Source of the DNA: Calditrichota bacterium
GTDB lineage: Bacteria; Calditrichota; Calditrichia; Calditrichales; Calditrichaceae
Assembly (NCBI GenBank): GCA_013151275.1
Contig: JAADIP010000109.1
Location: forward strand, 1 to 34,044
Direction: 5' to 3'
Length of the DNA stretch: 34,044 nt
The notes beneath the pieces were generated by a model, which was not told the DNA's origin, ran no database searches, and saw only the letters and a list, made by a program, of their open reading frames with translations. A program made the translations under genes and the position numbers. Of the stretch, positions 1-8,414 are shown in pieces. The stretch's first letter is position 1. Each line of letters begins with the position of its first letter.

Positions 1-140
1 ATTTATCTTTCTCAGTGCGTTTAGCGGTTTTTATATGATGCAGACTAAACAGCAGATGGAGTCGAGGTTTTTTTTGTTTTAGTGCTTAAAACAGGAGAAT
101 CTGCCTCAATTACAATTTAAGATCTATTTATTGATCTTAA
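1..140 (+). repeat. Dispersed intergenic repeat, divergent copy A
   Basis: Seen: the segment around 51-130 (cagatggagt, a T-run, gtgcttaaaa, gagaat, then gatctattt) matches in order the segment at 33486-33561 near the other end of the window. The first 40 bases resemble the ctccgtgcg/tttgtggtt module that follows each unit in the 33.4-34.0 kb array. No coding potential is visible. The rest of 141-246 is AT-rich and holds the upstream region and ribosome-binding site of the first gene. Function unknown. Confidence 0.6.
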
Positions 141-246
141 CTTTGTTTTGCGGCGTATTTCAGTCGTTCTGAGGTTGAAAATAATCGAACGTTAAATTTA
201 AACAGGATTTAAAAAAATAAACATTTAATAACTTCGGAGTATTAAA

Positions 247-1035
247 ATGAAAAAATTAAGATCGGTTTGCAAAACCAACTTTTTTGTTTTGGGGATTATT
301 ATCGCCTCGCTGTTCTTCGGCAAACCGGCAAAAGCCGTAACCGTGGCGAATCTTCAGAACGTAAAAATTATCGGGCATTATTTTACCACCGGAATCATAA
401 GCAGCAAACGAATGATATATACCAAAAATCCTTCAAACAGCCGCTATCTTGTTCTATTAATATCCGCGACCCTGCCCGATGCGGAAGGAAAACTTTTTAA
501 CAACGATTTTATGTTGGGATACATTCACGATGATGACAGCGAAGACCGCTCAAGGTGCAGCGCCATAGCAATATCCGAAACAATCGATCCCGAAAAATTG
601 TTCGATTTGTCGGAATTCGCTTTGGGCGATTATAGCTGGATAAAAGTCAACGGGGGTGAGCTGCGTTTCGGTCTTGCTTTTTATATCGAATCGGACGTCG
701 AAACGATTAATCTCTATCGGTTATGCGCTCCGGAACCGATAACCTATCGAATAGGCAGAGACCGCCTGTACAGTGTGGATATTTTTACCAATGTGGACGC
801 CCGCTACCTTGCGCGTGCGAAAGACGCCATTCAAAAAGGTTCGTATAATATCGTGGAAGCGTCGGAGTCTCTCGTCAGCGATGAATCGGGCATCACTATC
901 CATTATCGCGAACAGGCGGAAAGTCAGGCAAGAGAGATATCCCAACGGTTAACCACGGTATTCGGTAAATTGACAACGCTAAAAAAAATGAAGCTGATTT
1001 CCGCCGTGGATATTGTGGTGTGGCTGGGAAAATAA
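247..1035 (+). CDS. Unrecognised exported protein, possibly frameshifted near its C-terminus
   Basis: I do not recognise the family. The 262-residue product starts with Lys-rich residues followed by a hydrophobic stretch (about 12-24) and a small-residue site near AKA, a plausible signal peptide or anchor. The rest is mixed alpha/beta without a motif I can name. The ATG has GGAG at 236-239 in front of it. The stop at 1033-1035 is followed, in the +1 frame, by an open stretch with a clear membrane segment that runs to 1177 and overlaps the next start codon, so the natural protein may be about 48 residues longer. It is probably co-transcribed with the next gene. Confidence 0.6.
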   Translation: MKKLRSVCKTNFFVLGIIIASLFFGKPAKAVTVANLQNVKIIGHYFTTGIISSKRMIYTKNPSNSRYLVLLISATLPDAEGKLFNNDFMLGYIHDDDSEDRSRCSAIAISETIDPEKLFDLSEFALGDYSWIKVNGGELRFGLAFYIESDVETINLYRLCAPEPITYRIGRDRLYSVDIFTNVDARYLARAKDAIQKGSYNIVEASESLVSDESGITIHYREQAESQAREISQRLTTVFGKLTTLKKMKLISAVDIVVWLGK

Positions 1036-1177
1036 AGAAAACGAAATTACCTTAAAAGATGTCCCGGCTGAACATAAAGCCAAATTGAATACTTTGATCA
1101 GCGTGTTCTTTTGGGGCATTGCTTGTATTATCGTTCTGTTTGACAAGGCATCAATTATCAGCGGAGAAGAAAAATGA
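1034..1177 (+). other. Out-of-frame C-terminal continuation with a membrane segment
   Basis: Frame 2 is open from 998 to the TGA at 1175-1177. It encodes a charged stretch followed by a hydrophobic helix (WGIACIIVLF) and a short polar tail. It has no convincing start codon of its own: a TTG at 1013 lacks a Shine-Dalgarno sequence. Joining it by skipping one base at the stop (t1033) gives a smooth protein ending in a membrane anchor. It could be a sequencing error, a natural frameshift mutation or a recoding site; the sequence alone cannot separate these. Confidence 0.4.
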
Positions 1178-2142
1178 AGAGAAAAAAAAGAATCGCTTTG
1201 CTTGTCGGTTTGGTTGTCATTTCCGTTGCAATCCTCATAATTGCGGCAAGCCGAATATTGTATTTTTATGACGGAGGTATTTTAATCAAACCGTTTCTTA
1301 TCTCCAGAGGAGTTGTTTTTGAACCGCAAAAAATTTCGACTTTGGAAAATCTGGACACATTGCTAAATTCGGTCAAATTCACCGATTTACAAACATGCGG
1401 ATCAAAAAGCTTAAAAAGAGTAATGAATTTTCAGGCGCATATCTGGTCTCCGAATGCCGAACTAATCGAAGTCTTTCCGATAGCGTTTTCGGTTTCCAAA
1501 CAAAAAGCTCAAAGTTTGTTATGGGTTTTCGTCTATAAAGATTTAGAGAATTTAAAAGCGCTTTATATTTTGGGAACCAAAGACAAAATCCTTAAAATTG
1601 CCGAACAAACCAAATCAATGGAAAATCCCTTATTCAAACTTGCCAAAATTAAAAACTGGTCTTTTGATCCGGCTGAATACAATTGGCATTTACGGGTAAT
1701 CAGCGTTAACGGTGAAAATCAACCGGTATGGATTCAAAAAAAATGGGAATCCGTAAACTATCTTTATTACACCGCGACTTTTACAGACGCGCAAACCGGA
1801 CAACCTTTAAAATCTGAAAAAGTACTGCTTTCCGACAAAGAGATGGCAAGATTGATGGGAATAGCCTCCGGCTTTAATTTTAAGTATTTCCCGTTAATAT
1901 TAAATTCCGATGGTAAAAATGTTAATAAAAATATTATACTGGAAGTTTTGGTTATAGATAATGGATTTTTAAACAATTATAGCGGAAACAGAGCGAGCCT
2001 GCTTAACAATGCGAAGCAGAAAGTGTCGGACGGGGTTTTAATCGCTCATTTTCTGAATAACATTTTAACTATCGTCTATTACGAGAACGGTGAAAGGGCT
2101 TTTATTACGGATTATTTTGATGTTTTAAACGAGTCAAAATAG
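1174..2142 (+). CDS. Unrecognised single-pass membrane protein
   Basis: The family is not recognised. The 322-residue product has a basic N-terminus (KRKKR) and one strong transmembrane helix at about residues 7-25, which suggests a signal anchor with most of the protein outside the cytoplasm. No catalytic motif is visible. The ATG overlaps the TGA of the frame-2 continuation of the preceding gene (ATGA), and GGAGAAG lies just upstream, so translation is probably coupled. A strong hairpin terminator follows the stop. The gene is AT-rich with many AAA/TTT codons compared with the enzymes across the terminator, consistent with lineage-specific content. Confidence 0.65.
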   Translation: MKRKKRIALLVGLVVISVAILIIAASRILYFYDGGILIKPFLISRGVVFEPQKISTLENLDTLLNSVKFTDLQTCGSKSLKRVMNFQAHIWSPNAELIEVFPIAFSVSKQKAQSLLWVFVYKDLENLKALYILGTKDKILKIAEQTKSMENPLFKLAKIKNWSFDPAEYNWHLRVISVNGENQPVWIQKKWESVNYLYYTATFTDAQTGQPLKSEKVLLSDKEMARLMGIASGFNFKYFPLILNSDGKNVNKNIILEVLVIDNGFLNNYSGNRASLLNNAKQKVSDGVLIAHFLNNILTIVYYENGERAFITDYFDVLNESK

Positions 2143-2156
2143 GGCGAATCTTCGGT

Positions 2157-2196
2157 AAAAAAATCCCCCATCGTTAACAAAATGAGGGATTTTTTA
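2157..2196. terminator. Bidirectional terminator between convergent genes
   Basis: An inverted repeat pairs a run of A plus TCCCCCAT with ATGAGGGA plus a run of T, with one C/A mismatch in the stem. The A-run on one side and the T-run on the other make it usable from both strands. It sits between the plus-strand membrane protein and the minus-strand M20 hydrolase. Confidence 0.8.
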
Positions 2197-2221
2197 ATTT
2201 TAACAAGATAAACAGTATCGT

Positions 2222-3460
2222 TCAAAGCTTTTGCAAACAGATATGCGCAAAGACTTTTGTATCGTTTAAAATATTGTCCAGCACATCGTATTCGTTGGGT
2301 TCATGCGCCATGTCGTCGATGGTTGACCACACGGCTGCAGGCAAACCGTTTCTGCGAAAGAAAGAAGCGACCGTTCCGCCGCCGATTCCCTTTGGCTGGG
2401 CGTCCACGCCGTAAACCGTTTTAATAGCTGTTTTTAAAGCCTTAACCACAGGCGAATCAGCATCGGTCGCCGGAGCCGCCTGTTCGTATTGCTCGGTGGA
2501 AATTTCAATTTTAACGTTAAATTCCCGTTCAATCTTTCCGCTAATCCGACGGATAGACTTCAACACGTCTTCCAGGTCATACTCGGGCAGCACTCTGCAG
2601 TCAAGGTAAAACACATCATCGCCCGGAATCGTATTGATATTTGGAACATTCGCCTCTTTTCTGGTAGGCTCAAAAGTGCTGGAAGGGGGATCAAAAAGCG
2701 GATCGCTGGCGGGGTAAATCTTTTCCAGTTCTTCCAGAGCGATAACCAGATGCGAAGCGGCTTTAAAAGCGTTGATTCCCCGTTCGGGCATACTGGCATG
2801 GGTTTGTTTACCGATTGTTTTAAATTTAACCCAGAGGATGGATTTTTCAGCCACCTCGATCATGCTGCTGTCGCTTTCGCCGGCATCCGGAACTATGATC
2901 AAATCATCCTCTTTAAAAAGCCCGGGATATGTTTCCAGCAGATGCTGCAAACCGTACTTGCTCCCGGTTTCTTCATCGGCAACCATTACCAGCCCCAAAT
3001 TGAATTCCGGTTTAATATTCAAATCAATTAACGCTTTTGCCACCAGACAAGAGGTAACAATTGCGTGATTGTTATCTTCGGTGCCGCGACCGTAAATTTT
3101 GTTGTCCTTTACCACCGCTTCAAAGGGATTGGTTTCCCATTTGGACAAATCGCCTTCCGGGACAACGTCAAGATGCCCTAAAATCCAGACCGTGCGATCG
3201 GAATTACCCGGAACGCGGGCTACAATATTAGGTCGCATGCCTCCGGGAACGCGAGGATCGGAAGCGGGGTATTCTCTGATTTCCTGAATACCGAGGGTTT
3301 GCAAATAACTCTTCAAGAACTCGGCTTTTTCGGCTTCTCCCTGTCCGCCGTTGGAAGGTCCCAACGCTTTGATAGGAACAATAGCCTTCATTAAATCGAT
3401 TACTTCACCGCGCAAGCCATCAATATAATCGAACAGTTTTTTGATATCAATCTCATTCAT
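2222..3460 (-). CDS. M20 family metallohydrolase (ArgE/DapE/peptidase V-like)
   Basis: A predicted zinc-dependent amidohydrolase or peptidase of the M20 family, cytosolic, 412 residues. The metal and catalytic motifs appear in order: GHLDVVP (His96, Asp98), GRGTEDN (Asp129), ADEETG (Glu163/Glu164) and PDAGE (Asp192), with a late MAHEPNE motif supplying His386. The lid/dimerisation domain carries KQTHASMPERG around 219-228. The substrate cannot be read from sequence: acetylornithine, succinyl-diaminopimelate, dipeptides and acyl amino acids are all possible. The ATG has AGGGA upstream. It follows the dGTPase-like gene by 31 bases and is probably the last gene of that unit, ending at the terminator at 2157-2196. 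Confidence 0.9.
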   Translation of the reverse strand: MNEIDIKKLFDYIDGLRGEVIDLMKAIVPIKALGPSNGGQGEAEKAEFLKSYLQTLGIQEIREYPASDPRVPGGMRPNIVARVPGNSDRTVWILGHLDVVPEGDLSKWETNPFEAVVKDNKIYGRGTEDNNHAIVTSCLVAKALIDLNIKPEFNLGLVMVADEETGSKYGLQHLLETYPGLFKEDDLIIVPDAGESDSSMIEVAEKSILWVKFKTIGKQTHASMPERGINAFKAASHLVIALEELEKIYPASDPLFDPPSSTFEPTRKEANVPNINTIPGDDVFYLDCRVLPEYDLEDVLKSIRRISGKIEREFNVKIEISTEQYEQAAPATDADSPVVKALKTAIKTVYGVDAQPKGIGGGTVASFFRRNGLPAAVWSTIDDMAHEPNEYDVLDNILNDTKVFAHICLQKL

Positions 3461-3491
3461 AATACATTCCCTGTTTTAAGTTATTATATCG

Positions 3492-4670
3492 TCAGACATT
3501 CAAAATTTTAAAATCAGCCATTTGAGGCACCACAATCTTTTGTAAAATGGTGCTGAAATAGCGATCCGTCATTCCTGCTAAAAAATCGCGAACTTTTATT
3601 CCGTCGGGCGTTTTTTTCAAATAGTCCTCGCATTTGGAGCCTAAAAAATGCTGAAAAATTTCACTATTCGAATCGTTCTTTTGTAAACGTTCCAAATAAT
3701 ATTGATACAAAATTTCAAAGCCGCGTCGAATCCGTTTGTGATTTACCTTTAGTCTCGGACTCTTGTAAATGTACTTGTAATTAAATTGTTTCAATTCGAG
3801 TAAGGCTCCGGATATTTTTTCGCTAAAGCGAACATAATTTTTGCCGTAGCTGTTGCACACCACGTCATTGACAAGCGTATCGATAATCTGACCGTTGGAA
3901 GTGCCCAATATATCCGTGGCTGCGGGCGGCAGATCTTCACGACGAATCAACCCGATTCGGATGGCGTCGTCAATATCCTGCCCGATATAGGCAATGGTGT
4001 CGGTTATGCGCACAACACAGCCTTCCAGAGTCGCCGGCATCATGTCAGCCCGTTCGCCGGCTTCCATCTTTCGGATGTAGTCCTGCAAATCTTTATCCGT
4101 TTTGGAAGGATCGGGTTCAAGTATCTGATCGTGCACCTCTCCGTTATGGGATAAAATTCCGTCGCGCGTTTGAAATGTCAGGTTTAATCCCTGTCCCTTT
4201 TTGGCGATGCGATCGACAACCCGCAGGCTTTGAATATTATGATGAAAATATCCCATACCGTACTTTTGGCTTATTTCGCTTAAAAATATCTCTCCGTCGT
4301 GTCCGAAAGGCGGGTGTCCCAAATCGTGCCCCAGAGAAATGGCTTCGATTAAATCGGTATTTAAAGAAAGAAATCGTCCGATGGTGCGTGCTACCTGGGC
4401 TACGCTCAGGGTGTGCAAACTGCGGCTGGTCAACTGCTCATCCAATAGCGAAACAAAATAAATGACCTGCGTTTTACCGGTGTAACGACGGAACGCGCCG
4501 CTATAAAAGATCCGATCACGGTCAAGCGCAAAAGGAGGGCGGTAATGAACTTCTTTTTCTTTTTTTAAACGGAAAGCTTTGGAATTCGGCGTGGCAAAAG
4601 GAGAAAGGATGGCTTCTTCCTGAAGATTTTTTTCTTCGGCAATTTTTTGTAATAAATCTTTATTGTTCAT
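3492..4670 (-). CDS. dgt: dGTPase-like HD-domain triphosphohydrolase
   Basis: Resembles deoxyguanosinetriphosphate triphosphohydrolases, which cleave dNTPs to deoxynucleosides plus triphosphate. Seen: the HD superfamily metal residues at SLHT (His86) and GHDLGHPPFGHDGE (His115, Asp116, His119, His124), with the later Asp in RITDTIAYIGQD. The N-terminal FRRYTGKTQV segment is typical of the family. The length of 392 is shorter than E. coli Dgt and closer to the dGTPase-like proteins common in other phyla, so substrate specificity may be broader than dGTP. ATG start with only a weak ribosome-binding site. It lies 102 bases after the thioesterase on the same strand. Confidence 0.88.
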   Translation of the reverse strand: MNNKDLLQKIAEEKNLQEEAILSPFATPNSKAFRLKKEKEVHYRPPFALDRDRIFYSGAFRRYTGKTQVIYFVSLLDEQLTSRSLHTLSVAQVARTIGRFLSLNTDLIEAISLGHDLGHPPFGHDGEIFLSEISQKYGMGYFHHNIQSLRVVDRIAKKGQGLNLTFQTRDGILSHNGEVHDQILEPDPSKTDKDLQDYIRKMEAGERADMMPATLEGCVVRITDTIAYIGQDIDDAIRIGLIRREDLPPAATDILGTSNGQIIDTLVNDVVCNSYGKNYVRFSEKISGALLELKQFNYKYIYKSPRLKVNHKRIRRGFEILYQYYLERLQKNDSNSEIFQHFLGSKCEDYLKKTPDGIKVRDFLAGMTDRYFSTILQKIVVPQMADFKILNV

Positions 4671-4772
4671 TAAAACCAGCCGAGTTTCTATTAAATTCTA
4701 TTTAATTTAACAAATTAAAAAATTCTTCCTTTGTATTCAAACTCCTTCTTTTCGACGGAATCGTTTTCGGCT

Positions 4773-5225
4773 TTACAATTGCTTTGCAGGGCGGGTATTG
4801 GGCTCAATTTCGGGCACGCCGCCGAATTGGGCTTGAACGCTTTCGATCAGCAAAGACGGAATGGCTTTGGTCTTTCCCTTCAAATCGGTTGACACCCATG
4901 TTACCATGGCGAGCGCCGCAACCTGCCGCGTCGCTTTTTTAATGATCTTTTGTTCAAACACAGCCGACGAACGTCCGCGCTTTACCCACTTAACCGTAAC
5001 CTCGATGATTTCGTTGGAATACAAAGGTTTCCGATAGTCAATTTCAATCCGTACAATCGGGAGTAAAATTCCCGATTGTTTTAGTTTTACAAGAGTAAAG
5101 CCTAATTGTTCAAGAAATTCCACTCTGGCAAATTCGCAATACTGCAAATAGACCGCATTATTAACATGCCCGTACATATCGCATTCATAAGAACGGACTT
5201 TTAATTCGGTTTTGAACTCCTCCAT
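4773..5225 (-). CDS. Acyl-CoA thioesterase, hotdog fold (YbgC/4HBT-like)
   Basis: A small cytosolic hotdog-fold thioesterase of 150 residues. The signature YECDMYGHVNNAVYL at residues 13-27 contains Asp16 and the GHVNN loop that define the 4-hydroxybenzoyl-CoA/YbgC thioesterase family. The acyl chain is not predictable. The ribosome-binding site AGGA lies inside the end of the preceding lipid-kinase gene, and only three bases separate the two genes, so they are almost certainly co-transcribed and perhaps translationally coupled. The pairing suggests a role in lipid or acyl turnover; that is inference. Confidence 0.87.
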   Translation of the reverse strand: MEEFKTELKVRSYECDMYGHVNNAVYLQYCEFARVEFLEQLGFTLVKLKQSGILLPIVRIEIDYRKPLYSNEIIEVTVKWVKRGRSSAVFEQKIIKKATRQVAALAMVTWVSTDLKGKTKAIPSLLIESVQAQFGGVPEIEPNTRPAKQL

Positions 5226-5228
5226 AAT

Positions 5229-6128
5229 TCAGGTTTCCTCCGCGGGAACTATTACCTTTAATGCGCGGGGCAAAACAGAAATCTTAAGTTCTTTGGGACC
5301 CATCTTCGGTTCTCCGTCCGTATGGAATAAGCCTTTATCGTGTTCACGTTCAATAATCAATTCGCTGGCAGAAAATCGTTTATAGGCGGAAACCTTGTCT
5401 ATGGTTCCGTTAAACAAATGGTGCAACTGAGTAACCGCTTTTAAGGTGCTTATCCGGTCGATGATGCATATTTCCAGCACGCCGTCATCCACTTTAGCGC
5501 CGGGCGCTATCAGGGCGCTCATGCCATATTGCGGCGTATTGGCTACTGTAATCAACAGGGGACGAAAGGTCAATTCACGCCCGTTGAATTTAAGAGTAAA
5601 CGCCTCGTAATAGTAACGAAAGTATTCCCGCACGCCGATATAAAAATATGGCAGGGGACCGCGCATGCCAAAACTTTGAAACTGAGCCCCGATAAAGGCG
5701 TCGAAGCCTACGCCGGTTACGCCGAAAAAGTAGCTTTGATCGATTTTGCCTACGTCAACTTTTCTGATTTTGCCGTATTTAACGGTTTCGATGGCTTTGA
5801 ATATATTCAAAGGAATGCGCAGAGACCGGGCGTAGCCGTTTCCGGAGCCGCGGGGAATTAAACCGAGGGCGGTATTACTGTTTACCAGACCGCTGGCGAC
5901 CTCGTTCATTGTGCCGTCGCCGCCCACGGCAATAACGGCGTCGTAATTTTGTTTGACCGCTTCTTCCGCTATTTTTACGGCGTGTCCGGGGTATCCTGTG
6001 TATTTAACGGAATAATCAATGGTGGATTGTTTTTCAAACTGTTTGCGGATAATGTCTTCGATGGATTTTCTGTTTCGTTTTAGACCGGAGATAGGATTTA
6101 AAACAAAGAGAATTCTTCTGGTTTTCAT
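5229..6128 (-). CDS. Diacylglycerol kinase-family lipid kinase (YegS/BmrU/DagK-like)
   Basis: A predicted lipid kinase of the diacylglycerol/sphingosine kinase catalytic family, 299 residues from the ATG at 6128; an in-frame TTG at 6134 would add two. Seen: NPISG near residue 11, the nucleotide-binding GGDGTMNEV at 69-77, and LIPRGSGNGYAR around 90-101. The C-terminal HTDGEP motif is also typical. The N-terminal phosphate-binding half and C-terminal beta-sandwich half are both full length. The substrate is likely diacylglycerol or a related lipid; DgkB-, YegS- and BmrU-type roles are not separable here. It is the first gene of a unit with the thioesterase. The ribosome-binding site is weak. 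Confidence 0.88.
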   Translation of the reverse strand: MKTRRILFVLNPISGLKRNRKSIEDIIRKQFEKQSTIDYSVKYTGYPGHAVKIAEEAVKQNYDAVIAVGGDGTMNEVASGLVNSNTALGLIPRGSGNGYARSLRIPLNIFKAIETVKYGKIRKVDVGKIDQSYFFGVTGVGFDAFIGAQFQSFGMRGPLPYFYIGVREYFRYYYEAFTLKFNGRELTFRPLLITVANTPQYGMSALIAPGAKVDDGVLEICIIDRISTLKAVTQLHHLFNGTIDKVSAYKRFSASELIIEREHDKGLFHTDGEPKMGPKELKISVLPRALKVIVPAEET

Positions 6129-6169
6129 AACCAACTTTAAGCCTGACAGAAATTATCGTTTCAACTATG

Positions 6170-6196
6170 AAAAAAGGCAGCCTTTAAGCTGCCTTT
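6170..6196 (-). terminator. Rho-independent terminator after tonB
   Basis: On the minus strand GGCAGC (6193-6188) pairs with GCTGCC (6181-6176), extended by AAA/TTT, with a six-base loop, and is followed by a run of six T. It lies directly behind the tonB stop codon and separates the Ton operon from the lipid-kinase gene. Confidence 0.88.
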
Positions 6197-6199
6197 ATA

Positions 6200-6829
6200 T
6201 TATTTAAGTTTAAAACGGAAAGGAATATTCATTTTAACGCGTACAAACTTATCTCGTTGTTTTGCCGGTTTAAACGTACATTTCTTGGCAGCTCTCAAAG
6301 CCGCTTCGTCCAGCATGGGAATCGATTTATAGATTTTTGCGTCTTCAACCTTTCCGTCTTTTCCGATAGTAACCGTTACTACCACAGTACCTTCAATGCC
6401 TGCTTTGCGAGCCAATTCCGGATAAATCGGTTTTTCTTTATGAAGCAAAACCGGTTTTTCGGAAACCGCAAAGAATTCATAAATTTCTTCTTCTTCTGGA
6501 GGTGGAGGCGGAGGTAAATTATCGGACGGTCCCATAGTTACTTCGGTATCTTCGATCGTAACATCATCGAGCATTTCATCGTCATCGGCTTCAACAGGTA
6601 TGGACGGGCGCGCCGGGGGAGGGGGTTTCTGGATTTGTTGTGTTTGCGGAATCTCAATGGATTCGATGATAATATTAGGACGTTCGGGAAGTTTAACGCT
6701 GCTTTCAAACGTCTTAAAAGAATAGAACACACCTATCATCAGGAGTAATGCAACCGCCATTGAGGCTTCCAGAACTTTGTAATATTTAAGTCTCAAATCC
6801 GCTTCGGGTTTTTTCTGTAGTGCTTTCAT
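6200..6829 (-). CDS. tonB: TonB-family energy transducer
   Basis: Transmits proton-motive force from the inner membrane ExbBD motor to outer-membrane TonB-dependent receptors. Seen in order: a short cytoplasmic N-terminus, one transmembrane helix at about 22-38, a periplasmic Pro-rich spacer (PPPP at 69-72 and a run of six Pro at 106-111 followed by Glu), and the C-terminal TonB domain from about 133, with YPELARKAGIEGTVVV and a final amphipathic strand. At 209 residues it has the usual length for TonB of the Bacteroidota type. Its ATG overlaps the stop of the upstream exbD (TGATG), giving translational coupling. Confidence 0.93.
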   Translation of the reverse strand: MKALQKKPEADLRLKYYKVLEASMAVALLLMIGVFYSFKTFESSVKLPERPNIIIESIEIPQTQQIQKPPPPARPSIPVEADDDEMLDDVTIEDTEVTMGPSDNLPPPPPPEEEEIYEFFAVSEKPVLLHKEKPIYPELARKAGIEGTVVVTVTIGKDGKVEDAKIYKSIPMLDEAALRAAKKCTFKPAKQRDKFVRVKMNIPFRFKLK

Positions 6830-7248
6830 CAGAACTCACCTCCCGGAACCGCAAAATAATGGACTTTTAAGGCGCTAGCCTTTCGCAGCTCCTGATGAAT
6901 CTTATTCACAAATCCCATCTTATTCCTTTTGTCAATTTTAAGTGCAATCTGAATCTGAGGATCCTCTACCAGTTTTTGATAAACAATGCTCCGCAAATTG
7001 GACAACTTCTTTACGTTTATGTCGTCGCAAACAACTTGATGGTTACGATCCGCCCAGATGTTAACAATGTGGCGTTTGGAACCGGGAACTTTTTGAATTT
7101 TCGTCGCCGTAGGAAGGTCCACCTTTAATCCGGAATACTGCCTGATAACCGTCGCGACCATAAAAAAGATCAACAATATGAAAATAATATCAGGCATCGA
7201 GGTCGTTGGTATCGATACATTCACCTTACTTTTTTTTGTAAATTTCAT
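6829..7248 (-). CDS. exbD: ExbD/TolR-family biopolymer transport protein, second copy
   Basis: Subunit of the ExbB-ExbD proton-channel motor. It has a short basic N-terminus, one transmembrane helix at about 18-37 (MPDIIFILLIFFMVATVI) containing the Asp expected to carry protons, and a periplasmic domain of about 95 residues. Length 139. A strong GGAGG lies seven bases ahead of the ATG. It is distinct in sequence from the exbD just upstream, so the operon encodes two ExbD paralogues that may form a heterodimer, an arrangement common in Bacteroidota-like phyla. Confidence 0.93.
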   Translation of the reverse strand: MKFTKKSKVNVSIPTTSMPDIIFILLIFFMVATVIRQYSGLKVDLPTATKIQKVPGSKRHIVNIWADRNHQVVCDDINVKKLSNLRSIVYQKLVEDPQIQIALKIDKRNKMGFVNKIHQELRKASALKVHYFAVPGGEF

Positions 7249-7265
7249 TGAGCGACCTCCATTAC

Positions 7266-7673
7266 TTATTGCTCTGGCTCAGCCAGTGAGATTTTCTTCG
7301 CCCCTGCCTTTTTTAATTGGTCAAGAACCTTAACATAAGTCTGATAATCCGTTTCTGCGTCCGTTTTCAAAGAGATAACCAATTTATCGTTCTCCGCAAT
7401 TTTTTGTTTGATGATTCTTGCAATATCTCGAATATTAATTTCCTGTCCGTCGAGGAGTACCTGTCCTTGAGCGTTAACCAGCATATTGGCTAAGTTCTTC
7501 TTGGGGATCTTAATCTCAACATTCCCCGGCGGCGGTAACACCAAATCCAGACCCTTCTCCGTATCAATAGAAGTTGTTACAAGGAAGAAAATTAACAATA
7601 AGAATACAATATCCGATAAAGAGGCAGAGGGTATCTCAACATCTCTATTTTTGCGTCTTTTACCCAAAATCAT
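7266..7673 (-). CDS. exbD: ExbD/TolR-family biopolymer transport protein, first copy
   Basis: ExbD-family protein of 135 residues: basic N-terminus (GKRRKNRDVEIP), one transmembrane helix at about 18-36 (LSDIVFLLLIFFLVTTSI) with the conserved membrane Asp, then a periplasmic domain ending in KISLAEPEQ. It lies between exbB and the second exbD with gaps of 19 and 17 bases, each holding a Shine-Dalgarno sequence. The two ExbD proteins keep the same membrane-helix pattern but differ strongly in the periplasmic part. That favours a heteromeric complex over a recent duplication. Confidence 0.93.
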   Translation of the reverse strand: MILGKRRKNRDVEIPSASLSDIVFLLLIFFLVTTSIDTEKGLDLVLPPPGNVEIKIPKKNLANMLVNAQGQVLLDGQEINIRDIARIIKQKIAENDKLVISLKTDAETDYQTYVKVLDQLKKAGAKKISLAEPEQ

Positions 7674-7692
7674 AATATTCTACCTCTGAGGA

Positions 7693-8313
7693 TTAATGGT
7701 TTGTCTTTTCTTCCATTTCGATAAGCGCATCCATTAGTTCAACCGAGCTTTCTTCCATGTCAATAATTAACTTATCAATACGAGAAGTAAAATAGTTGTA
7801 GAAAATCTGGATGATCATAGCTACGACCAAACCAAACAATGTGGTCAAAAGCGCCTGAGAAATACCGCCGGCAACGATCGCCGGAGAAATATCATTTGCC
7901 TTTTTGATCGAATCAAAAGCATTGACCATACCTGATACGGTTCCGGTAAATCCGAGCATAGGCGCCAGAACGATTACAGTGGTAAGAACGATCATTCCTC
8001 TTTCAAGAAAAGCCATTTCGATAGAACCGGCATTTGAAATTGCTTTTTCCACATGCTCAAGACCTTTTCCCGTGCGGGAGAGACCGGCATGTAAAATAGA
8101 AGCAACAGGACCCGGAGTTTTTTCGCATTCAGCCGCAGCAGCTTCTACGCCGCCTTCTTGTAACGCATTATGTAAACGTGCCAGAAACTTTCTGGTATTT
8201 ATAGAAGCGCGTGTTAAGGTCCAAAATCTTTCAAGCGAAAAGCCAAGACCAATAACAAGAAGACCGAGAATCGGCCACATGAATACACCACCAGCTAAAA
8301 AAAGTTCAACCAT
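7693..8313 (-). CDS. exbB: MotA/TolQ/ExbB proton channel family protein
   Basis: The channel subunit that surrounds the ExbD dimer and uses proton flow to energise TonB. Seen: an N-terminal transmembrane helix at about 8-27, a cytoplasmic loop with the LEHVEKAISNAG segment, then two long helices (about 104-125 and 146-172) including APMLGFTGTVSGMVNAF, a hallmark of the family. The 206-residue length is typical. GGGAG precedes the ATG. It is the first gene of the four-gene exbB-exbD-exbD-tonB operon, downstream of a predicted promoter. Confidence 0.93.
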   Translation of the reverse strand: MVELFLAGGVFMWPILGLLVIGLGFSLERFWTLTRASINTRKFLARLHNALQEGGVEAAAAECEKTPGPVASILHAGLSRTGKGLEHVEKAISNAGSIEMAFLERGMIVLTTVIVLAPMLGFTGTVSGMVNAFDSIKKANDISPAIVAGGISQALLTTLFGLVVAMIIQIFYNYFTSRIDKLIIDMEESSVELMDALIEMEEKTNH

Positions 8314-8383
8314 ATCGACAACTCCCTTTCTTAGTTGTTTTTACTCTAAATACGTTAATATCCCACCAATATTTTTAATTAGT

Positions 8384-8412
8384 AGTTTACTATTTTTAAA
8401 GATTGAAGTCAA
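8384..8412 (-). promoter_or_regulatory. Predicted sigma-70-type promoter of the exbB operon
   Basis: On the minus strand TTGACT (8412-8407) and TAAACT (8389-8384) are separated by 17 bases, five of six and four of six matches to the consensus boxes. It lies about 70 bases upstream of the exbB ATG, in the gap after the ctpA stop. It is a sequence match only. Confidence 0.5.
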
Positions 8413-8414
8413 TT

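Noticed and set aside
981-988. Run of eight A as the site of a programmed frameshift in the first gene
   Set aside because: After this run the +1 frame meets TGA at 989 and 995, so slippage here would not reach the open tail; the shift must lie between 998 and 1035.
2489-3031. 180-codon plus-strand open frame opposite the M20 gene
   Set aside because: It is antisense to a gene with all its catalytic motifs, has no ribosome-binding site and no recognisable protein features.
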